A stretch of 64,000 nucleotides of DNA from Pelagibacteraceae bacterium AG-337-I02. Lineage in GTDB: Bacteria > Pseudomonadota > Alphaproteobacteria > HIMB59 > GCA-002718135. The notes under the pieces are model-generated. The model was not told the DNA's origin, ran no database searches, and saw only the letters and a program-made list of their open reading frames with translations. Location of the stretch: the NCBI GenBank assembly GCA_003282155.1, contig QBZY01000001.1:108312-172311 (forward strand). The letters run 5' to 3'. Numbering within the stretch: position 1 is the stretch's first letter; every line of letters begins with the position of its first letter. This document shows positions 26,977 to 36,290 of the stretch, one piece after another. A program made the position numbers and the translations under genes.

Positions 26977-28351
26977 AATTTTACTGCCATCATTTGTTGT
27001 TTTACTTTTATTAAAAATAAGTGCTTTAAATTTTACTACTTTTAATTTGTTTGGCGATGAAGCACAGTATTGGTTATGGTCAAAAGATATTGACTTTGGT
27101 TATTATTCGAAGCCTCCTTTTTTGTCCTGGATAATAAGAGTTTATACTGAAATATTAGGTAGTAGTTTTGTTTCATTAAAACTTCTGCCATCATTTGTCT
27201 ATTTATTGATAGCCTGGAGTGTTTATAATCTTTTATTTAACTCAGGACTAAATAAAAAAGATTCATTTGCGGGTTGTTTAATTTTTTTATTTATACCCGC
27301 TGTTTCTTTTTCATCTTTTATAATTAGTACTGATCTTTTTTTATTATTATTTTGGACACTTTCACTTAATGAATTAATTAAGATCAATAGAGAACAAAGT
27401 TTAAAAAATTTTATATTATTAGGTATTTTTCTGGGGCTAAGTTTTTTGTCAAAATACGCAACTATATATTTTATAATTTGTTTATTGGTTTTAATTTTAT
27501 TTGATAAAAGATTTAGAAAAATTTTTTTTGATAATTTATTAGGTTTTAGTCTTACTTTTTTATGTGTATTTATAATTGTTGTACCAAATATTATTTGGAA
27601 TTTTAACAATGACTGGATAACACTAAAGCATACTACGGATAATGCGAATTTTGGAAATATTGAAATAGATCTCATTAGGGGTTTAGAATTTTTGTTAGTT
27701 CAAATTATAATGTTAGGTCCATTTATAGTTTTAGGTGGGTTATTTGGATTTAATAAACGTAACTATATTCAAAAAATTTTTCTAATATTTTCTATGCCTA
27801 TAATTTTAATTGTTTTTGTAGAAGCTATTATTGTCAGAGCTAATGCAAATTGGGCTGCTCCAGCTTTAATTTCTTTGTTTGCTCTTTTATATATTAGAAT
27901 TAATAATTCTTTTTTAAAAATGGCTAATTACATATTTAATTTTATTTTCTGCTTTATTCTTTTTGTAATGATTGGAATGAGCTATCCGTCAAAAATTTTT
28001 AACCGAATAAGCGGTATAAATGATTATGCTTTAAAAATTTACAGTAGTTCTTCAGATGGTGTCGTAAAAAATATAGTAGTTTCAGATCGGCTATTATTTT
28101 CAAGCCTTAATTTTGAATTAAGAGATAAGGATATTAATTTCTATATGCCGCATAAAGAAGGGGATGAAATAACAAACCACTTTAAAATAGTGTCTCCTCT
28201 TAGTAGAAATATAAATAAAAACTTTACTTTAATTGGGAGCCCCTCAGATATAAATTATTTAGAGAATGAATATATGGTGCTAAAAATAAATTCACCTGAT
28301 CAGAAATTTATAAAAAGAAAACTTGATGTTTACGAGGTTATCTTTGAATAA
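26966..28351 (+). CDS. Glycosyltransferase family 39 (ArnT-like) membrane protein
   Basis: 461 residues with many transmembrane helices. The N-terminal periplasmic loop carries FGDEAQYWLWSKDIDFGYYS (about 26-45), the acidic catalytic motif of ArnT/GT-C enzymes, followed by KPPFLSW. GT39 members move sugars from polyprenyl phosphates to lipid A or proteins on the periplasmic side. It overlaps the PAP2 gene by 11 bp and the DUF3108 gene by 26 bp, giving a three-gene envelope operon. The donor and acceptor cannot be deduced. Confidence 0.82.
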   Translation: MLNKILLPSFVVLLLLKISALNFTTFNLFGDEAQYWLWSKDIDFGYYSKPPFLSWIIRVYTEILGSSFVSLKLLPSFVYLLIAWSVYNLLFNSGLNKKDSFAGCLIFLFIPAVSFSSFIISTDLFLLLFWTLSLNELIKINREQSLKNFILLGIFLGLSFLSKYATIYFIICLLVLILFDKRFRKIFFDNLLGFSLTFLCVFIIVVPNIIWNFNNDWITLKHTTDNANFGNIEIDLIRGLEFLLVQIIMLGPFIVLGGLFGFNKRNYIQKIFLIFSMPIILIVFVEAIIVRANANWAAPALISLFALLYIRINNSFLKMANYIFNFIFCFILFVMIGMSYPSKIFNRISGINDYALKIYSSSSDGVVKNIVVSDRLLFSSLNFELRDKDINFYMPHKEGDEITNHFKIVSPLSRNINKNFTLIGSPSDINYLENEYMVLKINSPDQKFIKRKLDVYEVIFE

Positions 28352-28997
28352 ATTTCTATTTTTTTTTATTATATTTGTAATTAATACTTCGTGTGCAAAT
28401 AATTTTAGTGCAGAATATAAGGTCAGCACAACAGGAATTAAAATTGGTAATTTTAGTTGGTCATTAAATATTAATGATAATATCTATCAAACAGAAATTA
28501 ATTTAAAAAATTCTGGCATTTTTTCACCCTTATATAAATTTGAAGGAAGCTATCTTTCAATTGGGGTTATTGAAAACGGTATATTTAAGACTCAGAATTA
28601 TAAACAATTTTGGAAAACGAATAAGAAAACAAAAATAGTTAAAATGTCTTTTGATGATTATTTAATTGAATTAAAACAAGAACCAATAGAAGAAGAAATA
28701 GCTAGAGTAAACCTAAAAAACTTATATTTTTATTTTGACCCAATCACCTCTTTTATCAATATTTTAAATGGGGAAGATGAGGCAAAAACTATTGATGGAA
28801 GAAGAATTTATAAATTAAAAAAAAATGAAGTTGAGAATGGAAATATAATTTTAATAATTGAAGACTACACAAATATTTGGGCTGATCATAAAAGAAATGA
28901 TTTAAAAAAAATTGAATTTTTTATTGAAAAAGATTTTCTTCCATATGAAATTCTTATTCATTTTAAAGAAAGAATCTTTAAGCTAGAAAGAATTTAA
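28326..28997 (+). CDS. DUF3108-like exported protein
   Basis: About 223 residues from the ATG at 28326 (a TTG at 28344 would also work). A hydrophobic signal sequence ends near NTSCA. The mature part begins FSAEYKVSTTGIKIGNFSWSL, the beta-strand pattern of DUF3108 proteins, which are periplasmic or outer-membrane-associated and of unknown function. It is the third gene of the PAP2-GT39 operon and convergent with the Smr gene. Confidence 0.65.
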   Translation: MFTRLSLNKFLFFFIIFVINTSCANNFSAEYKVSTTGIKIGNFSWSLNINDNIYQTEINLKNSGIFSPLYKFEGSYLSIGVIENGIFKTQNYKQFWKTNKKTKIVKMSFDDYLIELKQEPIEEEIARVNLKNLYFYFDPITSFINILNGEDEAKTIDGRRIYKLKKNEVENGNIILIIEDYTNIWADHKRNDLKKIEFFIEKDFLPYEILIHFKERIFKLERI

Positions 28998-29533
28998 AGT
29001 TTTCTTTTTCTTAAATAAACAAAAAGAGCTCCGTCCCCCCCATGTTCAAAACCTGCGTCTTGATATGTTAAGATATATTTCTTAAGATCGTCTTCGTTTA
29101 TCCAGTTTATTATTGAGTTTTTAATCTTTCCATAGAAAAGTTTGGGGTTTGCATCTTGCTTATTTTCAGTTTTTTTATGAACTCCCTTTCCAGTAATTAT
29201 AAGCAAGCATCTTTTGTTCTTGTTATAATTTTTTTTAACTTCAATTATAAATTTTTCATATGCTTCGACTAAACCGTATCCATGAAGATCAATTCTTCTA
29301 TCTATATTAATTTTTCCCCTCTTAAGCTCCTTGTTAAACTCACCAAAGGTTAAATTAAATTCTGAACTACTAACTTTGTGTTCGGTTATTATTTGTTTAA
29401 TGGTATTTTTAGTGTTAGCTTTTTTATCTAATTTTATATTTTTTTTATTGATTGTTTTTTTTTTAATTGTTGAAGTATCTTTTTTAAAAGGCTTTACTCC
29501 TTTCATTTTTTTTAAAAAAAAATCTTCTTCCAT
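28994..29533 (-). CDS. Smr (MutS2 C-terminal-like) domain protein
   Basis: 179 residues. The N-terminal half is Lys-rich and probably disordered (about 1-80). The C-terminal Smr domain shows RIDLHGYGLVEAYEKFI (about 83-99) and LIITGKGVHKK, the DxHG and TGKG motifs of Smr endonucleases, ending with GGDGALFVYLRKRKL. Smr domains nick or cleave RNA/DNA structures, in ribosome rescue or repair. It is last of the leftward maf-aroE-coaE-dnaQ-Tim44-lysozyme-Smr string. Confidence 0.88.
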   Translation of the reverse strand: MEEDFFLKKMKGVKPFKKDTSTIKKKTINKKNIKLDKKANTKNTIKQIITEHKVSSSEFNLTFGEFNKELKRGKINIDRRIDLHGYGLVEAYEKFIIEVKKNYNKNKRCLLIITGKGVHKKTENKQDANPKLFYGKIKNSIINWINEDDLKKYILTYQDAGFEHGGDGALFVYLRKRKL

Positions 29534-29961
29534 TATTTTCTAGTGTAGTTTTTAATCAAATTTTTTACTCTTTCAGGGGTTTGTAAATACCACAAGCTGT
29601 CTAGCATCTCTAGTGATGCCATAAATTTTTGTTTTTTATTTAGAAAATAAAGCATTTTTTTAAACTTAGAGACACCCTTCTCTCCAAGCTGAAACAGCAT
29701 TTCTATTAATAATTCTTTTTCTGAAGTTGTGTGCTGTTTCTGAAAAAAATTTTCTTTGTATTGATTGTGTGCCTTTTTAAAATCTATTTCAAACACTTTT
29801 TCAAAATGGTTTTTTTTGTATTTCTTTATATGATAATTATTCTCATTTTTTGTGATGAGGTGCCCATAACCAATTGTATATAATCCTAATTGATCTTTAT
29901 AAGGTTTATGTGAATAACCTTCGTTTTTTTTAATCCGATATTTAAGTTTTTTAAAAGACAA
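29533..29961 (-). CDS. Phage-type lysozyme (GH24 family)
   Basis: 142-residue muramidase resembling T4 lysozyme/endolysin. The catalytic Glu lies in RIKKNEGYSHKPYKD (Glu about 14) and is followed by LGLYTIGYGHLIT, the classical E-8x-D-5x-T pattern. No signal peptide is visible, so export would need a holin-like or other route, unless the basic N-terminus serves. It sits between Smr and Tim44 genes with stop/start contact, in a core-gene operon with no phage genes nearby. It may have a cell-wall remodelling role or be a domesticated phage gene. Confidence 0.82.
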   Translation of the reverse strand: MSFKKLKYRIKKNEGYSHKPYKDQLGLYTIGYGHLITKNENNYHIKKYKKNHFEKVFEIDFKKAHNQYKENFFQKQHTTSEKELLIEMLFQLGEKGVSKFKKMLYFLNKKQKFMASLEMLDSLWYLQTPERVKNLIKNYTRK

Positions 29962-29964
29962 ATA

Positions 29965-30546
29965 TTAAGTTTGGGTTAATATCCATATAGGGCTCGAAGA
30001 GTTTACAGGTTTTTCAAAAGTCCAAGTGTCTTTATTTTTAACTATAGAACCCTCATCATTGTTTAACATCTGTTCACTAATAAAATTGACCGATATTGAT
30101 ATTGTGTTGTTTTCTACTTTTGCATCTGAAATACCTTCTACAATAAGTGAATAAAATTGAGATTCTGGATTGTTTGTTTTTTCATCAATTGCTTTTTCAA
30201 AAGCAGAATAAACATCCTTAGACACAAGATTTTTAAGTGTTTTCTTATCTCCGTTGTTAAAAGATGAAATTATAATTTCAAATGCTTTCTTGGCACCATC
30301 AAGGAACTCTCTGTGGTTAAAATTATTTATTTTTTTATATACAACTTCAAGCTTTGTCTCATTGTCCATTAGTGCTGGTATTTTTTGAACATCTTCTTGT
30401 TTTTTGGTTTCTTGAGGTTTTGGATCTGAAATATTTTTTTGAAATCCTGTTCTTTTCCCAAGAACACTTCTTAATCTATAAATAATAAATCCAGCAATAG
30501 CTGCAAAAATTAAAATATCAAAAAACTGAAGATCGCCGTAAATCAT
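29965..30546 (-). CDS. Tim44-like domain protein (TimA)
   Basis: 193 residues: an N-terminal transmembrane anchor (FFDILIFAAIAGFIIYRL, about 8-25), a polar linker, and the Tim44/TIM44-like domain (about 70-193) beginning NFNHREFLDGAKKAFEIII. This family is characteristic of alphaproteobacteria and is the ancestor-like relative of mitochondrial Tim44. Its bacterial role is in the inner membrane and is poorly defined. It sits in the conserved origin-proximal cluster, where many relatives also have it near dnaQ. Confidence 0.88.
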   Translation of the reverse strand: MIYGDLQFFDILIFAAIAGFIIYRLRSVLGKRTGFQKNISDPKPQETKKQEDVQKIPALMDNETKLEVVYKKINNFNHREFLDGAKKAFEIIISSFNNGDKKTLKNLVSKDVYSAFEKAIDEKTNNPESQFYSLIVEGISDAKVENNTISISVNFISEQMLNNDEGSIVKNKDTWTFEKPVNSSSPIWILTQT

Positions 30547-30575
30547 CTAATTTTATATAATAACTTTTTTAAATA

Positions 30576-31250
30576 TTAATAGTTAAATTTTTTCCAAAGG
30601 GGGTTTTTTAGTTTTTTTAACATTTCTTTATGAGCAAGATAATCCTCTTTGTAAACTTCTATAATTTTAGTTTTTGTTTCGTTTTTGTTGTTAATTTGTG
30701 TGTTTTTTTCATCATCGTTAGAATCCAACTCCATAGAAAACTGCTTACCCCCTCTTAGCTCTAAATAGACTGCGGCTAAAAGCTGGGAGTCAAGTAGGGC
30801 TCCATGGAATGATCTATCCGATAAATCAACATTAAACCTTCTACACAAATAGTCGAGGTTAGCTATTCTTGTGTTTAGAACTTCTCTTGCGAGTGAAACG
30901 GTATCAACTACAGGGTTATTTAAGGGAGATAAACCTAAGATTGATAACTCATTATTTATAAAGCCCAAATCAAATGATGAGTTGTGAATAATTAATGTGT
31001 CATTTTTCAAAAAACTCAAAAGCTGCTTGTGGTTTTCTTCAAATGGTTTTTGTTGACTAAGAAAATTATCTGAAAGACCTACAATGTTTTTTGCTGCTTC
31101 ACTTATGCTTCTATCTGGTTTACAATAAAATTGGAGCGTGTTTCCTGTAGGAACATAGTTTTTGAGTTCAACGCAACCAACTTCTATTATTCTATCGCCG
31201 GTCTTATAGTCAAGACCTGTGGTTTCTGTATCAATTACTATTTCTCTCAT
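30576..31250 (-). CDS. dnaQ: DNA polymerase III epsilon subunit (proofreading exonuclease)
   Basis: 3'-5' exonuclease of the replicative polymerase, 224 residues. DEDDh motifs: IVIDTETTGLD (about 4-14), IIHNSSFDLGFINNEL (about 90-105) and HGALLDSQLLAAVYLEL (about 155-171). The C-terminal tail, about 180-224, is the segment that binds the alpha subunit. It is the third gene after maf-aroE-coaE in the alphaproteobacterial left-of-origin cluster. Confidence 0.95.
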   Translation of the reverse strand: MREIVIDTETTGLDYKTGDRIIEVGCVELKNYVPTGNTLQFYCKPDRSISEAAKNIVGLSDNFLSQQKPFEENHKQLLSFLKNDTLIIHNSSFDLGFINNELSILGLSPLNNPVVDTVSLAREVLNTRIANLDYLCRRFNVDLSDRSFHGALLDSQLLAAVYLELRGGKQFSMELDSNDDEKNTQINNKNETKTKIIEVYKEDYLAHKEMLKKLKNPLWKKFNY

Positions 31251-31258
31251 TGTTTTAG

Positions 31259-31849
31259 CTAAAGCTTATTTATTAACTTATTAATCTTAATTTTATAATC
31301 CTTTAATGTTGAGTTGTTGTAAATAACATAATCAGATTTTTTTTTTCTTATAACATCTGAGGTTTGGGATCGGGTTATATTTTTAAACTGTTTTTCAGAC
31401 ATTTTTCTTGTTTTTTTTAATCTTTTTAATCTTGCTTGTTTGGAAGCTATTATCGATATTACTTTGTGGAAATGTTCATCTAAATTGTTTTCAAATAATA
31501 ATGGTATATCAATAAATATTAGTCTGGTTTTCTTTTCTTTTTCTTTTTTTATAAAATCAGACCTCTTTTTTCTAACTATTTTAAATATATATAACTCAAG
31601 TTTCTTTCTTATCTGTTTATTTTCAAAAATAATTTTTGATATAATTTTTTTATCTATGTTTTTTTTTGAAATGGACTTCGATAAACCAATAGCATGTAAA
31701 TAAGTAACAAATTTTTTATCAGGGTTTTTATATATTTTAGCTACCTGCTCATCTGAACTATGAATTTTAAATCCTTTTTCTTTTAATTTACAACAAAAGG
31801 TAGATTTACCTGATCCTATCCCACCTGTTATTGCTATGGTTTGCGTCAT
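31259..31849 (-). CDS. coaE: Dephospho-CoA kinase
   Basis: Final step of coenzyme A synthesis. It has 196 residues, very Lys-rich. The P-loop is ITGGIGSGKST (about 7-17), the substrate motif is HSSDEQVAKIY and the lid region RLIFIDIPLLFEN follows. Its ATG shares a base with the aroE stop, so translation is coupled. Confidence 0.93.
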   Translation of the reverse strand: MTQTIAITGGIGSGKSTFCCKLKEKGFKIHSSDEQVAKIYKNPDKKFVTYLHAIGLSKSISKKNIDKKIISKIIFENKQIRKKLELYIFKIVRKKRSDFIKKEKEKKTRLIFIDIPLLFENNLDEHFHKVISIIASKQARLKRLKKTRKMSEKQFKNITRSQTSDVIRKKKSDYVIYNNSTLKDYKIKINKLINKL

Positions 31850-32631
31850 TAAATTTTTTTATAAATCGTGTTAAGCATTTTTTCGTCTACAGATGGTGTT
31901 TTACCAAACCACATTTTAAAACACGGCTTGGCTTGTTCTATCAACATTGATATTCCATATATTTTTTTATTCTTTGGAAACTGTTTAAGAAATGTTGTGT
32001 TTCTTGGAGTATAAACAATGTCACTTACAATTGTCGATTTGGTAATAAGTTTTATGTGTTTTTTCAATATAGGGTTTATTGGTGTGGTGTTTATTATTAA
32101 AAAAACTCCATCAAGTTGAGCTCCAAGCTCGCCGTATATTTTTGTATACTCAATCTTGTTTGAATATTTAATTTTTTTCTTAGATCTATTGAAAATTAAA
32201 ATATCCTTAAAACCTCTTTTCTTTAAAACATAGTGTATAGCTTGTGACGCGCCTCCATAACCCAGAATAATAACTTTTCTATTCTTGGTTTTTTTTATGT
32301 TTTGCAGGGTTTTGTAATATCCTGTCCAATCAGTATTAGCCCCACTTATAATCTTTTTTTTTATAACACAATTTACCGCATCAATTTTTTTTGCATGAGC
32401 ATCTATTTTATCAAGGTGTTTGATAATTTTTTTTTTAAATGGAATGGTTACGTTTAGACCAAGTGTGTCTTTTTTTTCCAAAACCTCTTTTATTTTGTTA
32501 TGAAAGTTTTTTTCTGTAAGCTCTAAGTATCCGTATCTTGCTTTAACGTTATATTTTTTAAACCAATAGTTAAATATTGTTGGTGAAAGGCTTTTAGACG
32601 CTCTGCTCCCAACTACATAAAGTTTTTTCAT
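31849..32631 (-). CDS. aroE: Shikimate 5-dehydrogenase
   Basis: NADPH-dependent reduction of dehydroshikimate in aromatic amino-acid synthesis. It has 260 residues. Shikimate-binding SRASKSLSPTIFN (about 8-20), catalytic Lys in LNVTIPFKKKI (about 58-68), and nucleotide fold VIILGYGGASQAIHYVL (about 121-137). It overlaps maf by 4 bp. Confidence 0.95.
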   Translation of the reverse strand: MKKLYVVGSRASKSLSPTIFNYWFKKYNVKARYGYLELTEKNFHNKIKEVLEKKDTLGLNVTIPFKKKIIKHLDKIDAHAKKIDAVNCVIKKKIISGANTDWTGYYKTLQNIKKTKNRKVIILGYGGASQAIHYVLKKRGFKDILIFNRSKKKIKYSNKIEYTKIYGELGAQLDGVFLIINTTPINPILKKHIKLITKSTIVSDIVYTPRNTTFLKQFPKNKKIYGISMLIEQAKPCFKMWFGKTPSVDEKMLNTIYKKI

Positions 32632-33218
32632 TTTTTTGAATATAGATAATCTAGCAAATTAAATAAAGGTAATCCCATAACATTAAAATAATCTCCTTTT
32701 ATACTCTCAATAATGTTTGGTCCTAAACTTTCTATTTGATAGCACCCTACGGAGCTTAGTATTTGTTTGCCTGTTTTTTTTAGATAAGCGTTAATTTCAC
32801 TGTTATTAAGCTTTCTTATTTTTACACGAGTTTTTTCGTAATTTTCCCAAATCCTTGAACCATTCAAACAAATAGTTAAACCTGATACTATTAGGTGTTC
32901 TTTTCCTGATAGAAACTTGATTTTATTTTTTGCTTTCTCAATAGAGTTTACTTTATCTAAAATTTTTCCATTGTGATAAATTACAGTATCGCATCCTAAA
33001 ACAATTTTATTGGCATATTTTTTTTCTCTGCTCACACTTCTTGCTTTTTCATAAGAAAGTTTTTTTGCAAAAATCTCAGGTCTTGTTTTTCTATTGATGG
33101 TTTTTTTAATATCTTCTTCATTACAGTTAGGTTTTTTTTGTGTGAAGTTTAATCCTGCACTTTTAAGTATTTTGTATCTAGATTTACTTGAACTAGCTAA
33201 TATAAATTGTTGGTGCAT
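32628..33218 (-). CDS. Maf family nucleotide pyrophosphatase
   Basis: Hydrolyses non-canonical or excess NTPs; linked to septum control when overproduced in other bacteria. I chose the in-frame ATG at 33218 (MHQQFILASSSKSRYKIL), since the family begins at the ILASSS strand; the longer frame to 33251 adds only a hydrophobic extension. It is about 196 residues, with ASSSKSR near the start, GCDTVI about residue 72-77 and SVGCYQIESLGP near 152. It is the first gene leftward from the candidate origin, as in Caulobacter. Confidence 0.9.
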   Translation of the reverse strand: MHQQFILASSSKSRYKILKSAGLNFTQKKPNCNEEDIKKTINRKTRPEIFAKKLSYEKARSVSREKKYANKIVLGCDTVIYHNGKILDKVNSIEKAKNKIKFLSGKEHLIVSGLTICLNGSRIWENYEKTRVKIRKLNNSEINAYLKKTGKQILSSVGCYQIESLGPNIIESIKGDYFNVMGLPLFNLLDYLYSKK

Positions 33219-33666
<448 letters not shown>

Positions 33667-34923
33667 ATGAATCTACTCGAATTAAAAGGAAAAGAACCAC
33701 AAGAGCTTTTAAAACAAGCTGATAAGCTTGGTATAGAAAACCCATCATCCCTTAGGAAGCAAGACCTGATGTTTTCAATTTTAAAAACAATTGCTGAAGA
33801 AGGTGAAATTATCACAGGTTTAGGAGTAATTGAAATTATGCAAGATGGGTTTGGTTTTTTGAGATCTGCAGAGTCAAATTATCTGCCTGGTCCTGATGAT
33901 ATTTATATTTCTCCATCACAAATTAAAAAATTTAGCTTAAGAACTGGCGATAGTGTAGAAGGTGAAATTAGGTCTCCAAAGCAAGGTGAAAGATATTTTG
34001 CTATAACTAAAATCAATAAAATAAACGGTCAAGAAACTGAATTAGTTAAAAATAGAGTTAATTTTGAAGATTTAACACCATTGTATCCTGAAGCAAGGTT
34101 CAAACTTGAACAAGAAAAACCTATGCCGGATAACACAGAAAGAATAATTGATATTATTGCTCCTCTTGGAAAAGGGCAAAGACAACTAATTGTTGCACAA
34201 CCCTTCACTGGCAAAACAATAATTATGCAAAAAATTGCTAATGCTATAACTGCTAATAGTCCAGATGCTAAACTAATTGTTCTGCTAATTGATGAAAGAC
34301 CAGAAGAAGTAACTGATATGCAAAGATCAGTTAAAGGTGAGGTAATTAGTTCAACCTTTGATGAACCTGCGTCGCGCCACGTTCAGGTTGCAGAAATGGT
34401 AATTGAAAAAGCTAAAAGACTGGTTGAATATAAACACGATGTTGTAATCCTTCTTGATTCAATCACCAGACTTGGAAGAGCTTATAATACTGTTGTTCCT
34501 TCTAGTGGAAAGGTATTAACAGGTGGTGTTGATGCCAATGCTTTACAAAGACCAAAAAGGTTTTTTGGAGCAGCAAGAAACGTTGAAAAAGGTGGTTCAC
34601 TTACAATTATTGCAACTGCTTTAATTGATACAGGAAGCAGAATGGATGAAGTTATATTTGAAGAATTTAAAGGAACAGGTAATAGCGAAATGGTTCTTGA
34701 TAGAAAACTAAGTCAAAAAAGAACTTATCCAGCTTTTGATATTGGTAAATCTGGGACAAGAAAAGAAGAATTATTGCTTGACAAAGATGAACTTGGAAAA
34801 ATTTTCATTTTAAGAAAAATACTAGCCCCTATGGGAAGCACAGAAGCTATGGAGTTCTTGTTAGATAAAATGAAAAATACAAAAACTAACAACGAGTTCT
34901 TCCAAAGCATGGGAACTAAATAA
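33667..34923 (+). CDS. rho: Transcription termination factor Rho
   Basis: Hexameric RNA-dependent ATPase/helicase. It has 418 residues, the usual length. N-terminal Rho and cold-shock-like RNA-binding domains (about 1-120, [20 protein letters not shown]); Walker A QPFTGKT (about 178-184) after GKGQRQLIV; Walker [18 protein letters not shown] loop and Q loop [13 protein letters not shown]. It is the first rightward gene of the origin region. Confidence 0.98.
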   Translation: MNLLELKGKEPQELLKQADKLGIENPSSLRKQDLMFSILKTIAEEGEIITGLGVIEIMQDGFGFLRSAESNYLPGPDDIYISPSQIKKFSLRTGDSVEGEIRSPKQGERYFAITKINKINGQETELVKNRVNFEDLTPLYPEARFKLEQEKPMPDNTERIIDIIAPLGKGQRQLIVAQPFTGKTIIMQKIANAITANSPDAKLIVLLIDERPEEVTDMQRSVKGEVISSTFDEPASRHVQVAEMVIEKAKRLVEYKHDVVILLDSITRLGRAYNTVVPSSGKVLTGGVDANALQRPKRFFGAARNVEKGGSLTIIATALIDTGSRMDEVIFEEFKGTGNSEMVLDRKLSQKRTYPAFDIGKSGTRKEELLLDKDELGKIFILRKILAPMGSTEAMEFLLDKMKNTKTNNEFFQSMGTK

Positions 34924-34985
34924 ATATAAAATTTTTATAATCTTTCTTATTTACTTAATTTCATCTTGGGTTTAATTCCCAAAAA

Positions 34986-36272
34986 ATGAAACCTTCAAAA
35001 GATATAATTTTTGCGCTTGCTACGCAAAAAGGTAAATCAGGTATAGCTGTTTTTAGAATCTCAGGAAAAGGTTCTCACAAACTAGTAAAATCAATATCTT
35101 CTAAAAAAAAATTCAAAACAAAACTTACTTCACTAAACAACATATTAGATGGTAAAAACATTGTTGATCAGACTTTAACTACTTTTTTTAAATCACCTAA
35201 AAGCTACACAGGAGAGGATATGGTTGAAATATCTTGTCATGGAAGTATTTCTGTAATCAACAAAATAACAAAAACTCTATTAAAGAAACAAATGCGACTT
35301 GCTGAACCTGGAGAGTTTACCAAACGAGCTTTAATGAATGATAAACTTAGTGTTTTAGAAGCTGAAACTATTATTGATTTAGTCAATGCAGAAACAGAAA
35401 ATCAAAGAAAGATTGCTATTAGCAACTTAAGTGGAAGTTTAGATAAGTTTATTAATGAAGTATCAAATAAACTAAAAAAACTTCTTGCTGATATAGAGGC
35501 TATTATTGATTTTGCTGACGAAGATCTTCCAAAAGAAATATACAAGAATATAACAGAACAAAAGAAGAACATAATTAAAAAAATTGAGAATATTTTAAAA
35601 AAATCATCTTTATCCAGTCAGATATATAATGGTTTTACAATAACTATTATTGGAAAGCCTAATACAGGAAAATCCTCATTTATAAATTATATTAATAATA
35701 AAGAGGTTTCTATAGTTACCAATATACCCGGGACAACCATTGATTTAGTTACCTCCACCCTAGATATTCTAGATGACAAATACACCTTTGTTGATACAGC
35801 AGGAATAAGAAAATATAAAAATTTAATTGAAAAAATTGGTATAGAAAGATCCTTAGAAAGTGCTGAAAAATCTGATCTAAACTTAGTTTTCCTTAAAAAT
35901 AATGAAAAGAAAAACTACAGTGAAATTAAGTCAAAAATATTTGTTAAATCAAAGTATGATACTAATAAAAAAAAAATTAATGGAGCACACAGCATTTCAT
36001 CTGTATCTGGTTATGGTATTGAAAAACTCTTAAAAACAATATCAATTCAATTAAAGAAAAAACCTATTTCTGGACCAGTCTTTTCACGTGAAAGACATAT
36101 AGAAAGCTTAAATAACGCTCTTATATTACTTAAAGGTTTAGATTTAAAAGAAATAGATATTTCTGCTGAAAATGTTAGAAGATCAATTATGTATATAGAT
36201 GGAATTTATCAAAAATTTGATATTGAAAAAATTTTAGATATAATATTTAGTGATTTTTGTATTGGTAAATAA
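34986..36272 (+). CDS. mnmE: tRNA modification GTPase MnmE (TrmE)
   Basis: With MnmG makes the 5-carboxymethylaminomethyl group on U34 of tRNAs. It has 428 residues. N-terminal folate-binding domain (DIIFALATQKGKSGIAVFRISG); inserted Ras-like G domain with GKPNTGKSS (about 223-231), IPGTTID (switch region) and DTAG. C-terminal FCIGK supplies the essential Cys. The G domain appears shortened around residues 300-330 (NKKKING replaces a clear NKxD). One perfect parS site (36082-36093) lies in the coding sequence. Confidence 0.95.
   Translation: MKPSKDIIFALATQKGKSGIAVFRISGKGSHKLVKSISSKKKFKTKLTSLNNILDGKNIVDQTLTTFFKSPKSYTGEDMVEISCHGSISVINKITKTLLKKQMRLAEPGEFTKRALMNDKLSVLEAETIIDLVNAETENQRKIAISNLSGSLDKFINEVSNKLKKLLADIEAIIDFADEDLPKEIYKNITEQKKNIIKKIENILKKSSLSSQIYNGFTITIIGKPNTGKSSFINYINNKEVSIVTNIPGTTIDLVTSTLDILDDKYTFVDTAGIRKYKNLIEKIGIERSLESAEKSDLNLVFLKNNEKKNYSEIKSKIFVKSKYDTNKKKINGAHSISSVSGYGIEKLLKTISIQLKKKPISGPVFSRERHIESLNNALILLKGLDLKEIDISAENVRRSIMYIDGIYQKFDIEKILDIIFSDFCIGK
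36082..36093. promoter_or_regulatory. parS centromere site 1 (ParB binding)
   Basis: TTTCACGTGAAA, a perfect 12-bp palindrome identical to the core of the widespread bacterial parS consensus (TGTTTCACGTGAAACA). It lies inside mnmE about 2.5 kb from the candidate origin and about 3.4 kb from parB. Only one other identical site was found in the window. Confidence 0.85.
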
Positions 36273-36284
36273 TTTCACGTGAAA
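36273..36284. promoter_or_regulatory. parS centromere site 2 (ParB binding)
   Basis: A second perfect TTTCACGTGAAA palindrome, beginning at the first base after the mnmE stop and just before the mnmG ATG at 36291. It occupies the position where the mnmG ribosome-binding site would be. The spacing to site 1 is 191 bp. Confidence 0.88.
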
Positions 36285-36290
36285 AAAAAT

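Noticed and set aside
29533-29961. Prophage remnant signalled by the lysozyme gene
   Set aside because: Neighbours are conserved housekeeping genes in tight overlap and no other phage gene is near.
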